Positions 1 through 7,256 of a DNA stretch of 64,000 bases are shown here, piece by piece; position 1 is the first letter of the stretch; every line of letters starts with the position of its first letter. Made by a program: the position numbers and the translations under genes. The notes under the pieces were generated by a model. That model saw nothing but the letters and a program-made list of their open reading frames with translations. It was not told the DNA's origin and made no database searches. Origin of the DNA: CAWDZK01 sp963726615 (lineage in GTDB: Bacteria > Actinomycetota > Actinomycetes > JACCUZ01); the NCBI GenBank assembly GCA_963726615.1, contig CAVSCX010000021.1, positions 186,001 through 250,000 on the forward strand, in the 5' to 3' direction.

Positions 1-67
1 ACGAGGCAGCTGACACCGCGGCTGGCAGACTCTCATCCTGCCAGCGCGAGCGCGGAGGAGAACTGCG

Positions 68-526
68 ATGGCGCCTTCCGTCGGCGACCCGGCACCGGAC
101 TTCGAGCTCCGCGACCAGCACGGCCGCGAGCTCCGGCTGTCCGGGCTCCAGGGCAGGATGTCGGCGCTTGTCGTCTTCTACCCCTGGGCGTTCTCCGGGA
201 TCTGCTCGGGTGAGCTGCTCGCCCTGCAGGCCCGTCAGGTCGAGATCGTTGCGGACGACGTCGCGCTGCTGGCCGTGTCGACCGACCCTGTCTACGCGCT
301 GCGGGCGTTCGCCGACCAGCACGACATCACGTTCCCCCTGCTGTCCGACTTCTGGCCGCACGGCGCCGTCGCCTCGGCGTACGGGATCCTGAGCGGGAAA
401 CTCGGCGCGGCTCTGCGCGGGACGTTCCTCGTCGACACCGAGGGCGTGGTCCGCTGGTCTGTCGTGAACGACATCCCGGACCCTCGCGACATCGACGACT
501 ACGTGCGGGCCCTCGCCGCGCTCTAG
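68..526 (+). CDS. ahpE: AhpE-like peroxiredoxin
   Basis: Cytoplasmic thiol peroxidase of the AhpC/TSA superfamily that reduces hydroperoxides. It is 152 aa, the normal size of AhpE. The peroxidatic cysteine is C46 in YPWAFSGICSGEL, which closely matches the mycobacterial AhpE motif (PLAFTGIC); S43 takes the usual Thr position. No second conserved cysteine follows, which fits a 1-Cys enzyme. The start ATG has a strong Shine-Dalgarno GGAGGAG (54-60) seven bases upstream. It stands alone just before a tRNA gene. The reductant (mycothiol/mycoredoxin in relatives) is an inference. Confidence 0.93.
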   Translation: MAPSVGDPAPDFELRDQHGRELRLSGLQGRMSALVVFYPWAFSGICSGELLALQARQVEIVADDVALLAVSTDPVYALRAFADQHDITFPLLSDFWPHGAVASAYGILSGKLGAALRGTFLVDTEGVVRWSVVNDIPDPRDIDDYVRALAAL

Positions 527-543
527 TCTGTGCCGGCACGCCC

Positions 544-617
544 GGGCGCATAGCTCAGCTGGTCAGAGCACCTGCCTTACAAGCAGGGGGTCGGCGGTTC
601 GAGTCCGTCTGCGCCCA
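544..617 (+). tRNA. tRNA-Val (anticodon UAC)
   Basis: Complete cloverleaf of 74 nt. The acceptor arm GGGCGCA (544-550) pairs with TGCGCCC (610-616). The anticodon stem CCTGC/GCAGG encloses loop CTTACAA, so anticodon UAC is at 578-580 and reads GUA valine codons. The T-arm contains TTCGAGT with a five-pair stem. CCA is not encoded. No integrase or direct repeat is visible beside it. Confidence 0.97.
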
Positions 618-646
618 CCCCGCAGCACCGACGACTGACCCCGGCG

Positions 647-994
647 CTAGGTCGAGGTCCCCGCGCGCGGGGCCTCGCCGGCGCGCAGGAGCTCCTCCAG
701 CGCCGAGGTGAGCTCGCGGGGCAGCGGCGTCCCCGGTGACGTGACGCTCTTGACGACGGCCTCGGACAGGGCACCGAGCTTGATCTTGTGCTCCTGGGAC
801 ACGCGCAGGACGGCCGCGAACGCCGGGTCCTCGCCGATGCTGTACCGGGCCATCAGGATGCCCAGGGCCTGGCCCACCTTCCCGTGGGACTGCACGGCCC
901 TCTCGAGCAGGTCGATGCGCTCGTTCGCCAGGGCGAGCTCCGGCGACGGCTGTGCGGGGATGAGCTCAGGGGTAGGTCGGGACTGCGTAGCCAT
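647..994 (-). CDS. ANTAR domain protein
   Basis: Small protein of 115 aa whose central part (about residues 25-85) matches the ANTAR RNA-binding domain: a leading helix with HGKVGQALGILMARY followed by FAAVLRVSQEHKIKL. ANTAR proteins bind paired hexanucleotide-loop hairpins in nascent RNA and act as antiterminators. This one has no receiver or GAF domain, so any signal input must come from a partner. I chose the ATG at 994 because GGAG lies six bases upstream; a start nine codons earlier lacks this. Its RNA target is not visible nearby. Confidence 0.8.
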   Translation of the reverse strand: MATQSRPTPELIPAQPSPELALANERIDLLERAVQSHGKVGQALGILMARYSIGEDPAFAAVLRVSQEHKIKLGALSEAVVKSVTSPGTPLPRELTSALEELLRAGEAPRAGTST

Positions 995-1171
995 GTCAGG
1001 CTCCAGGCGGGGTCTAGGCACTGGAACGGCCCGGGTCCGGCGTGTCGAGCCCAGGGTCCGTCAGTATGTCACTGTTCGAGCTCCGTCACGGGACGAATGT
1101 GTCGTCAGGGCCCTGCCGGAAGGCATCCGGCAGCGCCCCGGACGGCTCGGTCGACGTCGTCGTGGTGGGTG

Positions 1172-1381
1172 TCAGCCGGCCTCGCGCCGGACCGTGCGGT
1201 CCTCGACCACCGAGTCGTTGCGGCGGCCCCAGACGGTCGCGCCGACGATCACGCCGAGCAGGCCGACCACCATCAGGATCCAACCGACGACCCACAGGCT
1301 GATGCCCGCGACGTCGGCCTCCACGGCGAACGCGAGGATCGCGCCGACTGCGATGAGGAAGATGCCGATGCCGATACCCAT
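1172..1381 (-). CDS. DUF6458 family small membrane protein
   Basis: 69 aa with two hydrophobic helices (about residues 2-20 and 26-50) separated by a short acidic turn, and a charged C-terminal tail with WGRRNDSVVEDR. The MGIGIGIFLIAVGAILAF opening is characteristic of the actinobacterial DUF6458 family. Function unknown; an inner-membrane location is inferred from the helices. It lies on the same strand as the ANTAR gene, separated by about 180 bases that hold no clear gene. Confidence 0.8.
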   Translation of the reverse strand: MGIGIGIFLIAVGAILAFAVEADVAGISLWVVGWILMVVGLLGVIVGATVWGRRNDSVVEDRTVRREAG

Positions 1382-1591
1382 GTCGATGACCTCCTGGTCC
1401 GCGGTCCGCGGCGGCTCCGCGGGCTCACGGGAGCCGTACCCGGCTGCCCGGCCGCGAATGTTGCAGTCGATTTGCGATCACATGACGAGGCCGAGCCGGG
1501 CTCAGCGGCCGCGCAGTGCCGCCCAGAGGCTGCCGACGAGCAGCACGGTGCCGGGCCCGACGCCGGCCACCGCGGCGACCGTGTGCGTGGA

Positions 1592-1627
1592 TCACCGCGG
1601 AGGCGCGCTGCCCGGCCTCCGCGGTGA
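1592..1627 (-). terminator. Perfect 13-bp inverted repeat, likely terminator
   Basis: TCACCGCGGAGGC (1592-1604) and its exact reverse complement (1615-1627) enclose a 10-nt loop. It lies 10 bases past the stop of the 39-aa membrane peptide gene, the expected place for a factor-independent terminator. There is no long U-tract, as is usual in actinobacteria. Confidence 0.6.
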
Positions 1628-1637
1628 CGCTTGCCTG

Positions 1638-1757
1638 TCAGTCGGCCAGGGCGACGACCACCAGGATGACCGCCATCACGAGCACGATGCCGGCCAGGAT
1701 CAACATCATCGTGCGGTCCGGCGCGACGCTCTGATGCGCCTCGGGGAGGTGCTTCAT
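1638..1757 (-). CDS. 39-aa single-pass membrane peptide
   Basis: A short reading frame starting MKHLPEAHQSVAPDR, followed by a hydrophobic stretch from about residue 17 to 37 (MMLILAGIVLVMAVILVVV) and ending LAD. The polar, slightly charged N-terminus and single helix look like a small membrane protein. The start has AGGGG directly upstream and GGAGG about 14 bases upstream, so the ribosome site is not ideal. A perfect hairpin follows the stop. I recognise no family. It is divergent from the DUF6941 gene, with 80 bases between the starts. Confidence 0.55.
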   Translation of the reverse strand: MKHLPEAHQSVAPDRTMMLILAGIVLVMAVILVVVALAD

Positions 1758-1837
1758 GCCCCTGTGGTACGCCTCCCGCGCCCATGTCGTCAATGGCTCA
1801 CCGCTCCGGCGGGACCGACGGCCTAGGGTTGGCGCCC

Positions 1838-2248
1838 ATGCGCGTGACGATGCTGCTGGCGGACGCGGCGCAGGAGGTCAACGGGAAGCTCTACGTCCTG
1901 GGCGGTGGCTGGTCGGTGACCGGGCCCGACCTGCCACCGATGTCGATCGCCGTGAAGCTCGACGTGCCGTGGAACCAGTCGGTCCAGCCGCACCAGTTCG
2001 GGCTCGAGCTCGTCGACGAGGACGGCCGCGCCGTTCCCGCCGGCGACGTGGGCGGTGTGCGGGTCGAGGGCACGTTCGAGGTCGGCCGGCCCGTCGGGGT
2101 CCCGGAGGGCAGTGATGTCGACTTCGCCTTCGTCGTCAACGTGCCGGCCTTCCCGCTCGGCCCCGGCCGGTACTCGTGGCGCCTGTCGATCGACGGCAAG
2201 ACCCACCAGGACTGGGTGCGGCCGTTCCAGGTCCGGGCGACGACGTGA
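1838..2248 (+). CDS. DUF6941 family protein
   Basis: 136 aa, predicted soluble and rich in beta strands, starting MRVTMLLADAAQEVNGKLYVLGG, the signature of the DUF6941 family of actinobacterial hypotheticals. Function unknown. I placed the start at 1838 rather than at upstream in-frame ATGs because a -10-like TAGGGT (1824-1829) lies 8 bases before it, suggesting a leaderless or near-leaderless transcript, and because family members begin here. The Nif3 gene follows after 10 bases, so the two may be cotranscribed. Confidence 0.82.
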   Translation: MRVTMLLADAAQEVNGKLYVLGGGWSVTGPDLPPMSIAVKLDVPWNQSVQPHQFGLELVDEDGRAVPAGDVGGVRVEGTFEVGRPVGVPEGSDVDFAFVVNVPAFPLGPGRYSWRLSIDGKTHQDWVRPFQVRATT

Positions 2249-2258
2249 CGGTGGGGTC

Positions 2259-3443
2259 ATGAGCGAAGCCGTCCGGCTCCGTGACGTGGTCGGCGTGCTC
2301 GACTCGCTGTACGACCCGAGGTGGGCCCAGGACTGGGACGCGGTGGGCCTGGTCACCGGCGACCCGGACCAGGCGGTACGCCGGGTGCTGCTCGCCGTCG
2401 ATCCGGTGCAGGCCGTCGTCGACGAGGCGGTCGCCTGGGGAGCGGACCTGCTGGTCACCCATCACCCGCTGCTGCTGCGCGGCGTGCACTCGGTCGCGAC
2501 GACGCACCCGAAGGGTCGTGCCGTCACCGCCCTGGTGCGGGCGGGGCTGGCGCTGCACGTCGCGCACACCAACGCCGACGTGGCCGACCCAGGAGTCTCC
2601 GACGCCCTCGCCGGGACGCTCGGCCTGACCGACCTGCGACCGCTGCGCCCGGAGCCGGCCGACCCGCTCGACGCGATCGTGACCTTCGTGCCGGATGCCG
2701 ACGCCGAGCGGGTCGTCGACGCGCTCGCGGCTGCCGGCGCCGGCCGGGTGGGTGACTACGAACGGTGCGCGTTCACCTCGGCCGGCACCGGGACCTTCAC
2801 GCCCTTGCCGGGCGCCGACCCTGCCGTCGGCAGCGTGGGGCAGCGCGAGTCCGTCGCCGAGACACGGGTCGAGATGGTGCTGGCCAGGCCCCGGCGAACG
2901 GCCGTCGTGGCGGCGCTCCGGGCCGCGCACCCCTACGAGGAGCCGGCGTTCGACGTCCTGGAGCTTGCCGGGCTGCCCGGGTCGCGCGGCCCCGGCAGGG
3001 TGGGGACCTGGTTGGCCGGCGGCACGCTGCGAGAGCTCGCCGCACACGTCGCCGCAGTGCTGCCGCCCACCGCGCACGGGGTGCGGGTGGGAGGCGACCT
3101 CGACCGTCCGGCGCGGACCGTCGCCGTCTGCGGCGGTGCGGGTGACGACCTGTTCGACGCCGTGCGATCGGCGGGTGCGGACGCGTACGTGACGGCCGAC
3201 CTGCGGCACCACCCGGCGTCCGAGGCGCTGGAGCACCCCGGCACCGGCCTGGTCGACGTCAGCCACTGGGCCAGCGAGTGGCCGTGGCTGCCGGAGTGCG
3301 CGCGGTTGCTACGCGAGCGGCTCGGCGGCGCGGGCGCGACGGCCGATACGGTGGAGATGCGCGTGTCCCGCCTGGTGACCGACCCCTGGGTCGAGGCCAC
3401 TGCCGGCCGGGACGCCACCACGACCGCGAGGAGCCCGAACTGA
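2259..3443 (+). CDS. Nif3-like dinuclear metal centre protein
   Basis: 394 aa, the long form of the Nif3/YbgI family, with a central insert between the two Nif3 halves. Metal-binding motifs are visible: VTHHPLLL, AHTNADVA and, near the C-terminus, DVSHWASEWP. The family is annotated as GTP cyclohydrolase 1 type 2 homologs, but its biochemical role is unsettled. The start ATG directly precedes MSEAVRLRDVV; longer in-frame versions would overlap the DUF6941 gene. Its stop overlaps the next gene's start in CTGA. The same trio (Nif3, zinc ribbon, RNase H-phosphatase) occurs in Mycobacterium (Rv2230c-Rv2228c). Confidence 0.92.
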   Translation: MSEAVRLRDVVGVLDSLYDPRWAQDWDAVGLVTGDPDQAVRRVLLAVDPVQAVVDEAVAWGADLLVTHHPLLLRGVHSVATTHPKGRAVTALVRAGLALHVAHTNADVADPGVSDALAGTLGLTDLRPLRPEPADPLDAIVTFVPDADAERVVDALAAAGAGRVGDYERCAFTSAGTGTFTPLPGADPAVGSVGQRESVAETRVEMVLARPRRTAVVAALRAAHPYEEPAFDVLELAGLPGSRGPGRVGTWLAGGTLRELAAHVAAVLPPTAHGVRVGGDLDRPARTVAVCGGAGDDLFDAVRSAGADAYVTADLRHHPASEALEHPGTGLVDVSHWASEWPWLPECARLLRERLGGAGATADTVEMRVSRLVTDPWVEATAGRDATTTARSPN

Positions 3444-4183
3444 AAGCCGCTGCTGCCGACCAGGGTCGACTGCTGGACGTGCAGGCCCTCGACACGAAGC
3501 TGGACCAGCTCGCCCACCGGCGCCGGACCCTGCCGGAGCACGCCGCGCTCGAGGAGGTCGCGACGGAGATCGACGTGCTGCGGGACCAGCTGGTCGTCGC
3601 CGAGACCGAGCAGAGCGACCTGGCCCGTGAGCTGTCGAAGGCGGAGGGCGACGTCGACCAGGTCCGGTCCCGCGCGGAGCGCGACCAGAAGCGGCTCGAC
3701 GCCGGCCAGGTGTCCTCGCCCAAGGAGCTGGAGAGCCTCCAGCACGAGATCGCCACCCTGGGCCGCCGCCAGTCCGACCTCGAGGAGATCGTGCTCGACG
3801 TCATGGAGCGGCTGGAGTCGTCGCAGAGCAGGTCTGCGGAGCTGACCGCGCAGCGCTCGGCAGCACAGGCCCGCGCCACCGAGCTCACCGCGACCAGGGA
3901 CACCACCACTGCCGAGATCGACGCCGAGACCGAGCAGCTGCGCGCCCAGCGCGGCACCCAGGCGGGCTCCCTGGACGAGGGCCTGCTCGCTCTCTACGAG
4001 AAGATCCGCGAGCAGCAGGGCGGGGTCGGTGCGGCCGAGCTGCGGCTGCGGCGGTGCGGCGGCTGCCGTCTCGAGCTGAACAACGTCGAGATCAACCAGC
4101 TCCGCGACGCCGACCCCGACGAGGTCATGCGCTGCGACGAGTGCCGCCGGATCCTCGTGCGCACCGCCGAGTCCGGGCTGTGA
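3440..4183 (+). CDS. C4 zinc-ribbon / coiled-coil protein with probable CTG start
   Basis: 247 aa. Most of the protein (about residues 15-190) is a charged antiparallel coiled coil. The C-terminus is a four-cysteine ribbon: CGGC then, 23 residues on, CDEC. This is the CT398/Rv2229c family, probably nucleic-acid or complex-associated, function unclear. The only start that fits homologs (LKAAAADQGRLLDVQALD) and the ribosome site is CTG at 3440: GAGGAG (3428-3433) lies six bases upstream and the CTG overlaps the Nif3 stop as CTGA. Other in-frame starts lie deep inside Nif3. The stop overlaps the next start as GTGA. Confidence 0.88.
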   Translation: MKAAAADQGRLLDVQALDTKLDQLAHRRRTLPEHAALEEVATEIDVLRDQLVVAETEQSDLARELSKAEGDVDQVRSRAERDQKRLDAGQVSSPKELESLQHEIATLGRRQSDLEEIVLDVMERLESSQSRSAELTAQRSAAQARATELTATRDTTTAEIDAETEQLRAQRGTQAGSLDEGLLALYEKIREQQGGVGAAELRLRRCGGCRLELNNVEINQLRDADPDEVMRCDECRRILVRTAESGL

Positions 4184-5328
4184 GCCGGTACGTCGTCGAA
4201 GCCGACGGCGGCTCGCGCGGCAACCCCGGCCCGGCCGCCTACGGCACCGTGGTCAAGGAGTACGACACCGGCATCGTGCTGCGCGAGATCGCCGAGCACA
4301 TCGGGACGGCGAGCAACAACGTCGCGGAGTACCGGGGCCTCATCGCCGGGCTCGAGGCCGTGCGCCAGCTGGACCCGTCGGCGACCGTGGAGGCCCGGCT
4401 GGACTCCAAGCTCGTCGTCGAACAGCTCTCCGGCCGCTGGAAGATCAAGCACCCCGACATGCGGGAGCTGGCGCTGCGGGCGCGAGACGTGCTGCCGCCG
4501 TCCCAGGTGAGCTACGTGTGGGTCCCGCGGGAGCACAACAAGCACGCCGACAGGCTCGCCAACGAGGCGCTGGACGCCGCCGCCCGTGGCGAAGCGTGGT
4601 CGCCGGCGGACAGCACGGCGGAGCTGCGCGCGCAGGAGGCGACGGCAGGGGACGAGGCGGTGCAGCCGACGCCGCGCGCCCGGCTGGTCGGCTGGGACGC
4701 GGACCTCGGGACGCCGACCACGACGCTGCTGCTCCGCCACGGCGAGACTGCCCACACGGCCGAGAAACGCTTCAGCGGCTCCGGCGGTCACGACCCCGAG
4801 CTGTCCGATGCGGGCTTCCGGCAGGCAGCGTCGGCCGCCGAGCGGCTGGCACTCGGCGGCGGTGTCGAGGTGGTTCTCTCCTCGCCGATGCGGAGGACCC
4901 GGCAGACTGCCGACGCGGTCGCCGCTGCACTCGGTGCGGAGGTGCGGGAGGTCGACGCGTTTCGCGAGTGCGCGTTCGGCGAGTGGGAGGGGCTCACCTT
5001 CGACGAGGTGCGGGAGGGCTGGCCGGACGAGCTGCAGGCGTGGCTCGGGGACCCGCGGGCGACGCCGCCCGGCGGCGAGTCGTTCTCCGGCGTACGGCGC
5101 CGGGTGACGCGGGCCCGGGACCAGCTGCTCGCGAGGTACCCCCGGCAGACCGTGCTCGTCGTGACGCACGTGACGCCGACGAAGGTGCTCGTCGCTGACG
5201 CGCTTGGCGCCCCGATCTCGGCGCTCTACCGGATGGAGCTGGCACCAGCCACCCTGACCGAGCTGCAGTGGTTCGAGGGCGGCCAGGCGTCCCTGCGCCG
5301 GTTCAACGACGCCGCGCACCTGGCCTGA
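4180..5328 (+). CDS. Bifunctional RNase HI / histidine phosphatase
   Basis: 382 aa, two domains. The N-terminal RNase HI (about 1-140) carries the acidic residues in EADGGSRGNPGPAAYG, NNVAEYRGL and RLDSKLVVE and the HNKHADRLANEA end motif; it would cleave RNA in RNA-DNA hybrids. After a linker, the C-terminal histidine-phosphatase domain (about 180-380) has LLLRHGETAHT with the phosphorylated His, SSPMRRTRQTAD, and the second catalytic His in VVTHVTP. It matches mycobacterial Rv2228c, whose C-terminal domain has acid or alpha-ribazole phosphatase activity. GTG start overlaps the previous stop, so translational coupling is likely. Confidence 0.94.
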   Translation: MSRYVVEADGGSRGNPGPAAYGTVVKEYDTGIVLREIAEHIGTASNNVAEYRGLIAGLEAVRQLDPSATVEARLDSKLVVEQLSGRWKIKHPDMRELALRARDVLPPSQVSYVWVPREHNKHADRLANEALDAAARGEAWSPADSTAELRAQEATAGDEAVQPTPRARLVGWDADLGTPTTTLLLRHGETAHTAEKRFSGSGGHDPELSDAGFRQAASAAERLALGGGVEVVLSSPMRRTRQTADAVAAALGAEVREVDAFRECAFGEWEGLTFDEVREGWPDELQAWLGDPRATPPGGESFSGVRRRVTRARDQLLARYPRQTVLVVTHVTPTKVLVADALGAPISALYRMELAPATLTELQWFEGGQASLRRFNDAAHLA

Positions 5329-5343
5329 CCGCCACCCCGGGGG

Positions 5344-6444
5344 TCACGACAGCCAGTCGGCGAGGACGTCGTCGGTGTCCTGACCGACCGCTGGCGGCGG
5401 GCGGTCGAGCGCTGTCGGCGTCCGGCTGAACCGGGGTGTCGGCGCGGGCTGGACCACCCCGAGGTGGTCGACGAAGGTGCCGCGGGCGGCGAGGTGCGGC
5501 TGGGTCGTGGCCTCGACCAGCGACAGCACCGGGGCCACGCAGGCGTCGCTGCCGGCGAACACGTCGGTCCAGTCGTCCCGGGTCCGGCTGGCGAAGCGCT
5601 GGGCGAGGCGTGCTCGCAGCTCCGGCCAGCGTCCCGCGTCGGCGCGCCCGACCGTCGCCGGGTCGATGTCGAGCAGGCGCAGCAGCTCGGCGAAGAACTC
5701 GTCCTCCAGCGCGCCGACCGCCATCCACCCGCCGTCACTCGTGCGGTAGCACCCGTAGAACGGTGCGCCACCGTCGAGCAGGTTCGACTCCGGTCGGTCC
5801 TGCCAGGCGCCGGCGGCGAGCAGCCCATGGAACATCGTGGTCAGGTGCGCGGTGCTGTCGACCATCGCGGCGTCGACCACCTGACCCTGTCCACTCACCT
5901 TCGACTCGTGCAGCGCGGCCAGCAGGCCGACCACGCAGTAGGCGGCTCCGGCGAAGTCCCCGAGCAGGTTGAGCGGCGGCTTCGGCTCGCCGTCCGCCGG
6001 GCCGCTCGCGCCGAGCGCACCGGTGGCTGCCACGTAGGTGATGTCGTGCCCCGCCCGGTCGGCATCCGGGCCGTCCTGCCCCCAACCCGTCATCCGGCCG
6101 TAGACGAGGCGCGGGTTGCGGGCCAGGCACGGCTCGGGGCCGACGCCGAGCCGCTCGGCCACCCGGGGCCGCATGCCCTCCACCAGCAGGTCGGCGCGAG
6201 CCACGAGATCGAGCGCGGCGGCTACGCCGGAGCCGTCCTTGAGGTCGAGCCCGACCGAGCGCTTCCCGCGGCCGAGCAGGTCCTTCTCCGGCGGTACGGC
6301 GGACAGCGCGGGCCCGCCAGGTCGGTCGACGCGCACCACGTCCGCACCGAGGTCGGCGAGCAGCATCGCCGCGAACGGCGCGGGCCCGATGCCGGCAAGC
6401 TCCAGCACCCGCACACCGGCAAGCGGTCCGGTGGTCGACTTCAC
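5344..6444 (-). CDS. CaiB/BaiF CoA transferase family, alpha-methylacyl-CoA racemase-like
   Basis: 366 aa, resembling alpha-methylacyl-CoA racemase (MCR/AMACR), which epimerises 2-methylacyl-CoAs. It opens with LAGVRVLELAGIGPAPFAAMLLADLGADVV. Racemase residues appear present: His and Asp in GHDITYVA, Asp in LLGDFAGAA, and Glu in ALEDEFFAELL. The racemase assignment over a true CoA transferase is from overall similarity. GTG start with TAGGGT (6452-6457, reverse strand) seven bases upstream, a leaderless arrangement. Divergent from the metallophosphoesterase gene; convergent with the RNase H gene, 15 bases apart. Confidence 0.88.
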   Translation of the reverse strand: MKSTTGPLAGVRVLELAGIGPAPFAAMLLADLGADVVRVDRPGGPALSAVPPEKDLLGRGKRSVGLDLKDGSGVAAALDLVARADLLVEGMRPRVAERLGVGPEPCLARNPRLVYGRMTGWGQDGPDADRAGHDITYVAATGALGASGPADGEPKPPLNLLGDFAGAAYCVVGLLAALHESKVSGQGQVVDAAMVDSTAHLTTMFHGLLAAGAWQDRPESNLLDGGAPFYGCYRTSDGGWMAVGALEDEFFAELLRLLDIDPATVGRADAGRWPELRARLAQRFASRTRDDWTDVFAGSDACVAPVLSLVEATTQPHLAARGTFVDHLGVVQPAPTPRFSRTPTALDRPPPAVGQDTDDVLADWLS

Positions 6445-6476
6445 CCGACCGACCCTAGTGAGGCGAGGATGGGAGC

Positions 6477-7220
6477 ATGCGCGTCGCCGTGCTCGCCGAC
6501 ATCCATGCCAACCTGCCCGCGCTCGAGGCGGTGCTGGCCGAGCCCGACGTGGTGTCGGCAGACGCCGTCGTGCTGCTCGGTGACATCGCTCTCGGCCCGA
6601 TGCCGGCCGAGACCGTCGACCTGCTCGTGACGCTGGGGGAGCGCGCGGTCTGGGTGCACGGCAACTGCGAGCGGGAGCTCGCGGCCGCGTTCGACGCGAC
6701 GCTGGCGGAGGGCTCGAACGCCTCGTCAGCCAGGGCTGCTGCCGCGCTGGTGTCGCAGCGCCACCTGGACCACCTGATCGGTCTGCCGCTGACGGTGTCC
6801 CTGGACGTCGACGCTCTGGGTCCGGTGCTGTTCTGTCATGCGACGCCGCGCCGCGACGACGAGGTCGTGCTCGTCGACAGCCCGTTGCCCGTCTGGCGCC
6901 GAGCCCTCGACGGCGTCGAGGAGGTCACGGTCGTGATGGGGCACACCCACATGCCGTTCGACCGGCTCGCCGACCGACGGCGGGTCGTCAACGCCGGCTC
7001 GGTGGGGATGTCCTACGGCGCGCGTGGTGCCTGCTGGGCGCTGCTCGGCCCGACCGTCGAGCTGCGTCAAACTCCCTACGACATCGAGAGGGCCGCCGAA
7101 CGGATCCGGGCGTCCGGACACACCGGGGCGGGCGACTGGGCGGAGCAGTACGTGGTGTCGCCCCCCGGTGACGCCGAGGCGCTGGAGGTCTTCACAGGCA
7201 TCGTCGATCCCCTGCCCTAG
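6477..7220 (+). CDS. Calcineurin-like metallophosphoesterase (YfcE/MJ0936 type)
   Basis: 247 aa, cytoplasmic. All metal-binding motifs are present: ADIHANLPALEAVL (Asp, His), LLGDIALGP (Asp), VHGNCERE (Asn), FCHATPR (His) and MGHTHMPFDR (two His). This subfamily hydrolyses phosphodiesters, but the natural substrate is unknown. It is divergent from the racemase with only 32 bases between starts. Only a weak GGGAG immediately before the ATG is seen, so the start could be leaderless. Confidence 0.9.
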   Translation: MRVAVLADIHANLPALEAVLAEPDVVSADAVVLLGDIALGPMPAETVDLLVTLGERAVWVHGNCERELAAAFDATLAEGSNASSARAAAALVSQRHLDHLIGLPLTVSLDVDALGPVLFCHATPRRDDEVVLVDSPLPVWRRALDGVEEVTVVMGHTHMPFDRLADRRRVVNAGSVGMSYGARGACWALLGPTVELRQTPYDIERAAERIRASGHTGAGDWAEQYVVSPPGDAEALEVFTGIVDPLP

Positions 7221-7256
7221 TCCGCAGAAGTGTCGTCTGCGCCTCCACCGACACGA

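Noticed and set aside
544..617. tRNA-Val as an integration site
   Set aside because: No integrase gene, no duplicated 3' tRNA segment, and ordinary genes follow.
992..1005. 14-base match CATGTCAGGCTCCA shared with 27994-28007
   Set aside because: In both places it is just a start codon plus GGAG ribosome site; one coincidence of that length is not evidence of a common regulator.
1502..1580. Minus-strand frame VAGVGPGTVLLVGSLWAALRGR
   Set aside because: It looks like a membrane segment, but has no start codon with a ribosome site and is cut off upstream by a stop. At most a remnant.
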